Shown piece after piece: positions 38,788 to 50,549 of a stretch of DNA of 64,000 bases. Position numbers and translations under genes: made by a program. The DNA is from Aptenodytes patagonicus. Lineage: Eukaryota; Chordata; Aves; Sphenisciformes; Spheniscidae. Every line of letters begins with the position of its first letter. The stretch's first letter is position 1. Under the pieces are notes generated by a model, which was not told the origin of the DNA, made no database searches, and saw only the letters and a list, made by a program, of their open reading frames with translations. Location: contig NC_134951.1 in the NCBI RefSeq assembly GCF_965638725.1, positions 80,417,068-80,481,067 of the forward strand. Reading direction: 5' to 3'.

Positions 38788-41700
38788 GCCCTCCCTGAAA
38801 TGAATTTCCATCTCCTTTCAGCGTGAGGTGACGGGATTTAGAAAATTTCAAACTCGTTGGCTCAGCCGCATTTCCCTATGCTTTAACACCCCTACACCAG
38901 GCGAGGTGGCTGGGCAACAGAAGCCGGAGGTTCTCGGTAGCGTACGTTTTCTCATCGCAGCCTATTGAACTATTGCCTTTAAAATATTTCTTGTAATATC
39001 TCTTTGGAAGTACGTGTTTTAAAAATGTAAGGAGCATCTGTGAGCTTTCTGCTATGTTTATTCAATCCTCAACCCTCCAAACACTTGAGAATTCGAATTA
39101 TTCAGCTAGGCTTAATGAGGCTGACTCAGAGTAAAGTTATGTGCATAAAAGTCAAGGATAGGAGGCCTTCATGTTATGCATTTTTAGGTGGTTATAGGGC
39201 TTTCAATATTAATGTTTACTACTGAACAGTTTAAAGGAGAACTCGGGCTGTACCTTTTCATCAGTGCTTGCCACTTCTTGCCTTGCTGCAAAGGAGCTCT
39301 TTGGGGGGGGTCTGGGACATGGAAGTTTGTTTGTGGAAGCACTGCAATCTGTCAGTGCAAATCTGAGGGCTCCGTCTCAGCCACTCCAACCTCAAACCTT
39401 GCTAACAGCTACAACTGCTAGCTCTGTGTGGGTTCACGCCACTAACCACTAAGCTCTTAGGTCAATGACTTTCCCTTTGACTCCATTTTCCAGTTGATAG
39501 AATGGGGAAAACCACTTTGGATGTCTAAAATGACCAGCACGAAGCATCACCATGGGCTGTACTGTGATCCCTAGCACAAAACAAAAAAATAGGTAAGAAA
39601 ATTTGACTAGACTAAGAGCCTGCCCATTTCCACATCCCAGCTTGTTTGGGCTTTGCAGGTTGGTTTTTTTTTTTCCTCTTCAGTTGCCTTTGACGCTCCT
39701 TTTTCTGGTCCTGAAGAGTACGAGAAGGCCAATTTGCTTGTGGCCTTAGCGGTTCTGGGCAATGGGACTGCAGAAAGGACTGCTGGCCTCGTGCTGGAGA
39801 TCTGAAGAAGGCAGGCTCTCATATGGCTCTGGAGGGGAAATTGTTCAGGTAGTCTGGCAAAGATGCACATGAGCGAGGGAACTTTTCAGTGCTGGTCTGA
39901 ACTAAACCTCTAGGGACTCCTCGCAATTAATCCTACAAGCTTCTCCGGGGCTTTATCCTGACCTCATCCCTGCTCCCATTCACACACATAGTAAGAAAAA
40001 TTCCTGTTGAGTCACCCTGAGGAAATGTTCAGAAGAAAACTCATCTTTTTTTCCTAGATGTGCTTTTTGCTCTGCTAAAGCAGCCGCTGGACGAAGCCAG
40101 GTGCCATCCTAGCCGTGCTAGGTGGAGGATTTTGCTGAACGCAGCTGGAGAGCGAGAGTCTCTTTTGGCTTGCCACGGGTGTACAAGGGTGCAACTCTCT
40201 TTATTTCATTTACACGGTATGAGAAAGGCCTTAGCATCTCTGCTGTGAGAGCAGAGGAACAGGTACATTTTATATTTCTAATGATTTTTATTCTGATTTT
40301 ACTCAGACCTTCAGATGCATTTTTGCATATCTGTCTTTATAATTTTGAGCTGGTAAAGGAGTTTGGTCAGAAAATGCTGACTGCAGGAAATGGAAACTTT
40401 TTGCAGAAATATCTCACTTTAATGAAGTAAATACCATGTTATACTCAGATCACTCCCATGAAATTGAGTATTTGTCCTCCACAGCGTGGTTTTGGGTTTT
40501 ACGCTGTGTTGCAATATTCATACTACAATTATAAAAAATGCATAAACATAGAATTGCTTTTGGAATAATTTCTTTCACAGTAAAGTTATGAGATCATTGA
40601 ATTTTTATCCCTATTCTACTTGAAGGAAAATTGAAGAATCTGAGAATTCCCCACAAAACAGAAATTCCAAATTTTAATTAGCTTTACTAAAACAACCATC
40701 TTCCCCACCTTGCATTACAGGATTTTGGAAAGAAAGTCGCACCTCGCACCTGTTTCTTCACAGCATGTTGGGGAAGAATGGAAAGTAGATGGACAGGAGA
40801 GGGAGGTGTGTCTGCTGGTGATTTGAAACATATGCAGGACCCTCCGTTCCAGTTTTATCTATAAAACCCTTTCTGGTGCGAGACAGCTGCTGCCTCTGAA
40901 GCCTTCTACGTATCTCCTGAAATCCCAAAGATCTTTCTTTTTTTAACCTGTATTGTATCCCCATTGCCCTTGAGATCCTATATTACAGCTGCTTTCCTCG
41001 GAAGGATTTGATAAGAATATCTCTTTTGGACCATGTCAGTGTTAGAGAATTGCTGTCAAGCATCAAGAGATGCTCTCTCTCTTCCCCTGGGGCTTCAAAG
41101 ATGCTATTCTAAAATTAAAGTGTTTGGTATAGATAAGATGCTTAGGGTTATAATGAGGTCAAGAGTTGCTGGCAGTTTCCAACTAGATTTTTTTTTATAA
41201 GTTGATCAGATCTCTTGCTGTGTTATTTTCCTTTTTAGAGAGATAAATACAGACAGACCAGGTAGAGAAACAGTCAGGAACAGAAAGCTTTTGAAAAATA
41301 TTTGGAAATTATTCTGATTGCGTTGTCTAAGTCAAGTTGCCCCATTTGATTATGCTGGTATCCTCTGCAATGCAATGTGACATGGAATATGTGATGTAAC
41401 GAGATATGCCCGCCAAAATGCAATGATGTGCTTTGTTTTAGTCGGAATGTATTAATCCGCTTACTGAATAATTGACCCAAAGAAATTCTGTCAAACAGTA
41501 TTAAATTATTCACTGGATTTCCAAACCAGCAGACAGTGTCCTTTAAATATTTAAGAATAATGTCAAATAATTTTCCACACCAAAAATATTCTTCTTTGTG
41601 TTTGTTGAGGTTCCCTGGCTCTTCTCTGTTGTTTAAGGAGGGCAGGATAATTAAATAAACGCCAGTATGCCCTTCAGAGGTGCCATGTGAGTGGGAGGGC

Positions 41701-44404
41701 AGAGGCTGTCCCACCTATTAGCACCCCCCAGAAGGAGAAGCAAATGCTCACCTGGTTCGGCTGTCAGACCCGGCCAGGTGCCATACCATTAGCACATTTT
41801 CACTGCCTCGCCCATACGTTTTAAAGCAAACCCCAAACTCTCCACATTCATATACATATATTTTACCACGTAGCCTGTGCCTCGGCAGAGTTCCCCCAGA
41901 GATGGTGCGGCATTGCAGGCTGCGTGGCCGAGGCTGTGAAGTGCCCTGTTATTCCCTACCCTCAGGCCTCGCAGTACCTCTCTAGGTGTGCATTATGAGA
42001 TAACAACCTTGCCGGATCAATTTTGGTGTGGAAAATAGGTTTCCTTAAAAAAGGGACACCAGTATAGCAGCATTCAAGTTCTACCAATTACAGTGTCTGA
42101 CACCTTTCCCCTTGAAGGTTGCATGCTGAACGAGTGCAGGGTATATTTCTGGCTTGTTTAAAAAGGATGAGGACAGGCATCTGATAGCTTACCTTAATTA
42201 TTCCATTTCCTCCTCTCTATATACATTTCCAAAATCTAATTATAGTGCTTGTGGCCCCTGCTGTCAGCCAGTACCCAGAGATTAATATAAAGCCATGGGA
42301 AGGACAGCTACTTCTCTTCACGCTTTCCACAACATTGCAAATATATTCCAGCAGTCTTTTGATACTAATATTTTGATACATTCATCATTGTGTTAGCATC
42401 GGCAGTGAGCAATATTTATAGTTTATAAGCTCTTCCAGGACCAACTGTTCATATTACTCGTATTAAGTCCATTCAATTTTCCACCTGAAATACCACATTT
42501 GTCTAGTCAGAGTTTGACATCTATTTTCGGGGGGGCGGGGTGCTTTTAATATCGAGTTTTATTTAATTGTATGTTCTGCTTCTCCCAAAGAATACACTGA
42601 GGCAATCTGTTATGCCGTGTCAATCAACTGAGATGCAGTTGGCTGCATTCTCAGGTTTATTATCTAGGTCCTGATAAGGGGACATTTTTGTGTGTATGCA
42701 TCTCTGTGTGTTGAGGTGTAATTGCTTATCTGTTCTTCTGTGGCTTTATTTAGACTGGAATTTGCTGCAATGTCCTCACGAGTGCAGGAATGCTGTCCAG
42801 GGGTGTGCTCTGCGTGCAGTCGGTGGGCAGTGGGCAACCTTCCTCAATACGTTTGCTATTCCAAGCTACAAGTACTGTCACGCTCCGTTCCTTTTTGTAA
42901 ACAACCAGCCTCCAAACCTATTAAATATCCTTTATTTGTCAAAATAGATAAGTACAGTAATGATTCTCTTGCATCTGCTCTCCCTTAAAGGTGTTTAGAT
43001 CTGGCTTTAGGAGACAGCAAACCCTATGACTCTGATCAGGCACAGTTTAATAAGAGGAAGCAAAACCCAAATGGAACAAAAATATATAGGAAATTCTTCC
43101 TCATTTTTGTATTATTGTTACTTAAGGGGCAGGGAGGCAAATTATGCCAGCACTGAAAATAAACTTTGCAACTCCTGCAAGGACTAAAACTCAAGACTTA
43201 TGTAGGTCTCCAAGCTTTTAATACTAGAGTTGTCACAGCCATCATGCAATTCAATGTTTTGGCACTTTGGAACAGCAAGAGCAAAACAAGACTTGGCCAA
43301 AGAATGCACTGGTCCATCAGTTTGCCTGACAACTGCCATCCCCTGGGCTCCCCTGCTATAGCCCCTACTCACTGCACAGGGAAATTCACCCCCAGAGTGA
43401 GAGCTTGTGAGAGACTTCTTTCTGCGTCAAACTTCCACCTTTTTCTCATATGTCCTGTGTGCAAAAACACCAGGGCTTGTGCCTGGTTGCAGTGTGCGAA
43501 GGGCATGTCCAAGACCTCTGTTAGCAGTCACTGCATGAAGCAGAGGTGGTGGACGGAGCTGGCTGGGAAATAAGTTGCTGTTTTATGAGAAATTCTGCAG
43601 TTGCAGAGGATTTTTCTGTTAAACGGAACAGGAACAAACAAACAAAGCCATTGTAATTTCCAGGAAAAAAAAAACCAAACAAAAAAAAGAAAAGGAAATT
43701 AGTGTCATACCAAAGGCTTAACCTAATCAAAACCTTTGATTCTAATTTCAGCCTTTTAAAAATTCTGTATAATAAATGTACGCATATAAAGGAATTAAAA
43801 GCCATGATATTGAAACAGAAAATCTAAATTTTCTTTTTCAGAAATAATACGCTAGAGCACTCTGATCTTCCTTGGATGGTTAATTTTTCTGTGCTTCAGG
43901 TTTCACTTCTTGAAGCCTTTTTCCTTGCTGGTCTACTGATATCGCAGGTGGTTCAAGCCCAGGCTTCTCCCTCAACATGCTGTTCGTACTCTACCTGTTG
44001 AACGGGGCAGCGCGGAGCTACGGCAATGACTCTGCTGTTTCGAGAGGGACTTCCAAAAGCAACATCCACCGCTGTGGAAGATCATGCAGACAGGAGAGGA
44101 GGGGACGGTAGTGTCCCAGGGATCTGCCCCAAAGGGTATATCTTCCTGCAGGAGCGTGCCCAGGTGGGTGGAGGCTCTCCTCCAGCTCCACTGTGAAGGA
44201 GAAAGGAAGAGCAGGGCTGGTGGTCAGGACATGGATCTGCTTACCGTTCCCTTGGGCAGAGGATCACACGTGCCGCGCAGGCACCCTGCCCCTCCGATGG
44301 ATCGGAAGGAGAATTTCTCCCCTTCAGCGCTGAAGAAAAGCCCTGGGGCTAACAGACATCCCCCGTAACCCTGCTGTGATGGGGGTCTTGCAAGTGTAAT
44401 CCTC
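38788..44404. other. Non-coding stretch
   Basis: No gene recognised. The segment at about 42,180-42,480 has the AT-rich, motif-dense look of conserved non-coding DNA, but there is no direct evidence. ORFs up to 146 codons (41274-41714, minus) show no domain. G-rich runs occur near 39,303 and 42,530. Confidence 0.45.
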
Positions 44405-44540
44405 CGTCTGTATCTGAATACAGAGAGGTGGAATGATTTTCCCCAATCATGCAGCTAATGGCCATTAGAGCTGGGATAAAAACCTCATCCTTCAATTTCC
44501 AGTCTGAAGCAACAAAACCCACGTTCTTCCTAGTACAGGC
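44405..44540 (-). repeat. MIR-like (CORE-SINE) relic, minus orientation
   Basis: On the plus strand the order GAATACAGAGAGGTGGAATG, TTTTCCCCAATCATGCAGCT and TTAGAGCTGGGATAAAAACC matches the reverse complement of MIR as I recall it ('...cagagaggttaagtaacttgcccaaggtcacacagctag...gagccgggattcgaaccc...'). The blocks are in the right order and spacing. Confidence 0.6.
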
Positions 44541-45937
44541 TATGAGGCAGGGCCTATGGTGTGGCGCTCTATAGGTAACATTCATTGCGTTGACAGACAT
44601 ATACTGTATAGCTTGCATAAAACAAATGAAATGAGTTTGGAGGCCTTGCCTTGCCTTGCCTGCGACGCCAGCAGGATGCTGAAATGTTGCTGGCTGGGTG
44701 ACAGTCCTGCAAACCAAGCTTTTCAGGAGAAAGGCTGCCAAAGCTTTACAGAAAAGCGCCTTAAACCTCAGGTGCCGCAGCACTAGCAGGCAGGGCGGTG
44801 ACGAGCCGGGATGTGCTCTGTGTGTGTGTGTGCTAGTGGGCTAACACCAGCGTGAAGCAAACGTCTTTTGAATGACTTGGTGCCAGAGGGGACATGCACA
44901 GCATCCCGAGACAGCCTCAGCAAGACATCCGACTGATTAGATATTGAGGTCAGGTGCTGAGATACCAAGGTCGTGCCACATCCTGCTTTCCTCATCCAGC
45001 TGGGCCCCGATAAAATAGCAGCCGGTAAGACCACCAATCAGATAAGGTGGCAATTTTCGACAGTCTTAAATTATTGTTGCAGCAAGGGAGGTCCAGATAA
45101 GATCAATCAGACGCTGGAACGATTTAGCCATTCCTGGTTTTTTTTTCCCTTTTTTCTCCCCTTTCTTCTTTCTGAAGACACAGCCTGTCTTGTGAATGCG
45201 AACGCAGGGAGCACTTGCAGAGTCCCTCACTGTCCTCAGAACAAAACGTAAGGGTTGATTTATGGGCTGGATTACTGGGAAACGGTAATTCTTTGCTCTT
45301 TATGATGTTTTGTCGGAAGGTGCAGTACCCTCCAGTCACAGCAGCGGGATTGCAACGAGGTTTTTACGAAAGGGGTGAGAGAAGGGGGGTGGTGGTGAGT
45401 ACGGCAGCTCCTCTAACACAGCAGTTAATAAGACACCAGCACATTAATCATGTGACAGGTATTGAGTCTAACAGGGCAAGGCAATAGTTTTTAAAAACAG
45501 CCAGTTAAGTTACTACCTGGTAGAAAAAGGCTGACTGAATGCCACAGGTTTTATGCCACTATTTGCAATTAAAGTTATTTTTTATCCCTTTTTTTTTTCC
45601 TGTTTGAAAATTTTTAAATGCCTTTTTGGACCTGTAAGAAAATAAGAGACAAACCTCGCAGGGCTGTATCAGAGGGCTGCGCAGTCCCTTTCCTCTCAAC
45701 CTGCCGTGCCCAGGGTTGTACCTCAGGCATTTGCACAGGACCGCACTGTGGTCCCTCTCCTGTGCCGTGACCCCAAACGCTAGACACAGCTGAATGACTC
45801 CTGAGGGTCATGGCACAGAAGAGGGACTCTGATGCTGTGATACAGCCAGGATATATTCCTGATCAAAAGAGACCTAATTCTCAGCTGCAGCCTTGAGATG
45901 TGGTTCCCCTCTTTCATGTGAGTCTCCAGGCAGCTTT
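44541..45937. other. Non-coding stretch
   Basis: No gene recognised. It includes a short (TG)7 run at 44,819-44,832. Overlapping short ORFs on both strands lack recognised motifs. Confidence 0.45.
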
Positions 45938-46165
45938 ATCATAGAATCATAGAATCGTGTAGGTTGGAAAAGACCTTTACGATCATCACGTCCAACTGTT
46001 AACCTAGCACTGTGAAGTCCACCACTACACCATGTCTCTAAGCACCACTTCTACACGTCTTCTAAATACCTCCAGGGACGGTGACTCAACTACTTCTCTG
46101 GGCAGCCTGTTCCAATGCTTGACAACCCTTTTGGTGAAGAAATTTCTCCTAATATCGTAGCAGAC
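45938..46165 (-). mobile_element. 5'-truncated CR1 retrotransposon, 3' end
   Basis: The minus strand ends with the CR1-type tail seen on the plus strand as ATCATAGAATCATAGAATCG, preceded by the usual 'ggttggaaaagacc' block. Upstream on the minus strand the frame reads [20 protein letters not shown] followed by [20 protein letters not shown], the familiar C-terminus of CR1 ORF2. Similarity stops at about 46,165, so the copy is strongly 5'-truncated, as most CR1 insertions are, and cannot move by itself. The open frame continues upstream into unrelated DNA to 46,396, which is coincidence. Confidence 0.93.
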
Positions 46166-49100
46166 CATGTACACGTCGGCCGCTTTTACTACCACCCGCC
46201 CGATTAGAAGTGGCAAGGCCAAAGGGGAGGAAGAGTTGGGGTAATCCTGATGCACAACTACACATGAGCCCATACCTCCTTGGTGTCCTTTATTTAAAGG
46301 AGCTCCAGTCACTTTAATCCTGCAGTTACTGATGTCATAGTGCAACTTATTTTTCATTGCTAAAACCTGTTCATTATCAGAAACACTATAAAACAAAGGA
46401 AGAGAACATTACTAAATGAGCCATTCCCACGATTTTATAGGCTTCCTGCACGTGCAGATGCCCTTCATTTTGAGTCTTTGTCAAACACCCCTTGCCACGA
46501 CAAGTTGGGAGCATTGGGCAAGACCAAAGCAGGCAGAGTAGTCATATATGACTAGGTAAAGTTTTGTCTTGCTTCCCATATGACAAATAAAGATTTCCAG
46601 GACCATGTCTCTTGGCCACCATACATTTCATCATGTATGATGAAATAGGCCCTTAAAGTAGGATGCAAACAGATGTCGCCATCGAAAAAGAATCATAAGA
46701 ATTGCCTTCCCAGAGGACATAAAAAGTCCATTTTGCTCATTAATCGGTCCCTGACAGTGATCAAAGCTTGACGTTTCAAGGGAAGATAAAAAAAATAATT
46801 GTAATAAACAGAGACAAAAATGCATCTTGCTCTGATCCGGTGCTATGGGAAAAAAATGTCTTCTTGACTGGACTAATCATCAGCAAATGCCAAGCAACAA
46901 AAGGTGAACAGCATAATTATGTGGCTCTGCTGCTGAGAATCATAAAATGGAATTTCATGGTCAGTGCTGGCAGTGACTACAGTATGTACAACTTCCGGGG
47001 GGTGGCTATGTTTGCAAGATGCAGTCTGTAAATTTGGGGGTAGGTCATATAGGTAAGACACCTGACTTGCCTGAGAATCACCAGTTCCAGGAGGGCTTGT
47101 GGTCTGGTATGAGGAGCTCCCTTTATTCCAGTGGATACGATGACTGGTGCAACTCAGTACAGCTTTTTCTGAGATGATGTGTGTGAGCATTGCTCCACTG
47201 GAGGCAAGGAAACCATAGTGATTCTCAGCAGCTGAAGACCTGACCCACAGTTTTCAGACGTTTACTTTTGTTTTGCCTTTTAAAGGTTGCAGATTGCATT
47301 TGGAGGTCTTTGTGTTTAGTTTTATGGACTCGAGAAGACCTTTGACAGTAGCAGTGCTGAATAATGGCTGCATGGATTTCATGACGCTAATCAGATGAAT
47401 TATTCTTTCTTGCCTTTTTTCCTTTTTTTCCTTTTTTTTTTTTTTTGCTTTTTACATATTTTTTGTGCTAAAGAGTTGAGCTGAGACTAGGAAAGATGTG
47501 CCTAGGAAGTAATTTCTCTAGCAAGTTCTGATATATTTTTCTGAAAAATAATTTTAAATTTATTTTATGTTCTCCCAGCTGTTTCCTCTCTGCAATTTCT
47601 CTTCACATCACAGCATCAGAATATACTGCAGGTTACAAGGTAGCCAAGGGAGATGCCTGAGCTAGTTTTAACTGAGTGGTAGTTTGAAATAACACTGCTG
47701 CGGATATATTTCTTCTGGTATCTAAGCCAGTTTAAAGCAGTTGGCTATCTCTACTTCATACTGCTGCCTGGGATGTAGATATATGCTTCCAACACTTAGT
47801 CAATTAACAGAAAATATTGACAAACACTCTCACACTTTAATATTTGTTTCTTGGTGAAAAATCCTTCCCTAAGTACATTATTGTGTAATTTCACTTGCAG
47901 CTGACTAAATACAAATATAACTCATGCAGTCATGTTTGCCACCCACCTCTGTCTCTGCAGAGTTCTATGGGCAAATCCAGGGACACTCCAGTTCACAAGA
48001 GCAGCGTGGTTGCCTGAAGCTGCTGCTGCTGTTGCTGGTGGCCCGGCCACTCATTCCTAGCCAAAGGAAAATCTTGGCCCCATTGAACTCGCTGACAAAA
48101 CTCTCGTTGATTATTTGTCAGACCAAAACATGTATTGCAACAAACACTCAGAGTGCACAAAGAACGAGGCTGCCTGTTTTCTCTCCCAGAAACAACTGGA
48201 CTTGGCAGCTGGACTGTCACTTTGAGTGTTGGTGCTAAACAAATCACCTCTCTCTGTCATCTTCTCACTCTTGCCCAACATAGCTCTTTTTTAAACTGTG
48301 TTGTTCTGAGCACATAATATAATTATCAACATGAAGAAAGGTTTTGTTTCTTTTTTCCACACTTGGCATTTGGATTATGTTTGCTTTTGGGTATTTTTTT
48401 CCCAACACAATACAGAAACACAGGGAAGCCTGAAGTTGTCTTACAATTGCCAGAGCACAAATAACTTGTGAAGGGATTAATTCCACCCAACTCCCACCCA
48501 GACTGGCTCCATCTCACCTAGAAGCCCTGCCTGCAGTCCAGCCCACTGACTTCCCAGAAGTCCTTTCCCTGCAGACACTTGCAAGCGTTAGATAATTTCC
48601 TAATTAGCCTGAATGCGCTCTAATGGCTCTGTTTTAGTTGCGTATCTGTGCTTGGAAGCAGCCACTCTGGTGCAACAGGCACTTTTCTCTGAGCCAGAGC
48701 TGTGGTGCCGTGGAAGCAGAGATGGACAGGCAGCTCACCTCCACCTCCTTCCCCAGGGGTGTCTGCGAAGTTTCTTGAGGGACTGTACTGTGACACCACG
48801 TAGGAAGGCAGAGCCCCGCTGCTTCAGGACTGATCCCAAGGGCAGCAGGCACATAACAGCTCCTACTCCTTCAGTCTCTTCTCCATGGCAGAAGAATATT
48901 TGTGGCTTAAACCTCAGGAATATCTACAGTCCTGTATGGTCAGCGGAGAATGAAGGGGTGATTAAGTTATATGGATAGATCACCCTTTGGTGACCTGTGA
49001 AGGTATCTACTTATTTGTACTTGCTAGAAAATGTAGGAATCATCTGGCATTAGAAACCTAAAATTTATGGGGCAGCACCTAGATAGGACATTCAAAGTAG

Positions 49101-50412
49101 ACGGACTGGGTTCCACTTTTGGTTAGTAGGCTAACAAATGGTCTATAAAGAAATAAAAAAATAAAATAAAATTTAAAGAAAAAAAAAGGAGAAAATGAAA
49201 TCTTTCAGCAACAAAAGCCACTTTGTCTTTTGTCATTCTCAGATCTTTGAAAATGCCTTGAACTTTCTTCAGGTAATTGCTATGCAAACATTTTTGATGT
49301 CTGTGCAAAAACATCTGGAGGCTTACAGTGGCATCTGGACATAAATATTAAAAGATCAACAAAAACCTGATGTGAATTAGCCATGTGGGTAGCCATAAAA
49401 ACCACAACCACAAAAACCTGCTCCAAGTCTTTAGCTGCAAAAGTGGATGCCTTCTCCCTTGTTTTTAGTGTGTTTTTGAACTGACATTCAAAAAGTGAGC
49501 GGTCGTGACTAATGGTTGGGTTTTCTTTCATTTTGACCACTCTTAATCAGACTAGAAATTCTCTGGCCTGATTGAATGGGTGGGAAATGTCCCTCACTCC
49601 CTCTCTAAGCCCTCTGCCAAATTTTTGGTGTTCTATGTGAAAGTTTTGATTCTCGTTGTGAAACGTGTGATTTCAAGGGTCCTTCTGCCGGACACAGCCT
49701 GGAGTCCCACTGAATTCATACTGTGGGAATGCAGTGCCATGGGCAGAGCTACCTGAGAGTAACTGCCATGGGCAGTCACTGCCCTGTGTTACGAGAACGG
49801 TGGTTTTGGTGTGCTCAGGTCTCAATCTAGCATTCCCACTGGGGAAATGTGCTGTGAGGAAAGAAACGTGACTCTAAGGTCCATCTCGCATAGGGCAGCT
49901 GAAGGAAAACAACAACCCCCATCCACCTCTCACAATGTCAAAAAGCAAGCTAAAATGGTAATTCCATGATTATTTTTCAGCTTATGGAGTCTAGTCTCAT
50001 AACTTTTGAGCCCCTCAGGTTGGCAGCGTTGCGAGTTGCTTTTTCAAAAATGGCAAGGACATGAAGACACCTAAATCTCTTTGCTTTTTAATGAGTCTGC
50101 AGTGCAGATAATCAAAGGTTTTAGAAGCTGACAGGAGTCAAGCGTGTAAACGGGTTTGATAACCCAGGTTGTATTACCTTGATTTTCTCTTGGTAGAAAC
50201 AGAAATAATAGCTTTTCCCCTCCAGAAGTGAATACATGAAAGACTGAGCAGTGCTTGTATAATAGAGATCCTTTACATTTTCCAAAGAGAACTGGAAAAT
50301 GCACAGTTCAGTGGATATGGATCAGCTAAGCAATGCTGAATTTTCTAGGTGCCATCACTTGCTATCATCTCATCTTTTTCTCATTCTTACTGTTTTCTTC
50401 CTGGTCTTTTAG
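46166..50412. other. Non-coding stretch
   Basis: No gene recognised. A T-rich low-complexity stretch lies at about 47,407-47,447, and an A-rich one at about 49,147-49,190. ORFs (up to 121 codons, 48613-48978 plus) carry no recognised domain. Confidence 0.45.
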
Positions 50413-50549
50413 CTTTGTTTGCTCTTTCACTGCAGGCTTCAGTGCTATTCACCTCATTCTCAGGAGTGGTCAACTGCAAGTCCTATATATCCCACCACCT
50501 GAGCTGGACTGCTTATTGAGTGGACTTGTTTTTATAAAGGTATTTCTGT
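50413..50549 (+). repeat. Copy A of 137-bp direct repeat, exon-like
   Basis: Identical to copy B at 53,576-53,712 except for three substitutions, all transitions; flanking DNA on both sides is unrelated. It starts with CTTTGTTTGCTCTTTCACTG followed by CAG, a good branch/pyrimidine/acceptor arrangement, and ends with AAAG followed by GTATTTCTGT, a plausible donor. Between them lies a 104-nt block (50,436-50,539) open in one plus frame, which begins GFSAIHLILRSGQLQ. The length is not a multiple of three, so including both copies would shift frame. I do not recognise the peptide. It may be a duplicated exon of a coding or non-coding transcript, or a fragment of an unknown repeat. Confidence 0.85.

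Noticed and set aside
38314-38851. Arg/Gly/Pro-rich ORFs of 142, 150 and 103 codons on the minus strand
   Set aside because: Overlapping frames within a CpG island, no recognisable domain; might include UTR but cannot be supported as protein.
46025-46396. 123-codon ORF as a host gene
   Set aside because: Its last third is the CR1 ORF2 C-terminus and the rest is unrelated DNA that happens to be open.
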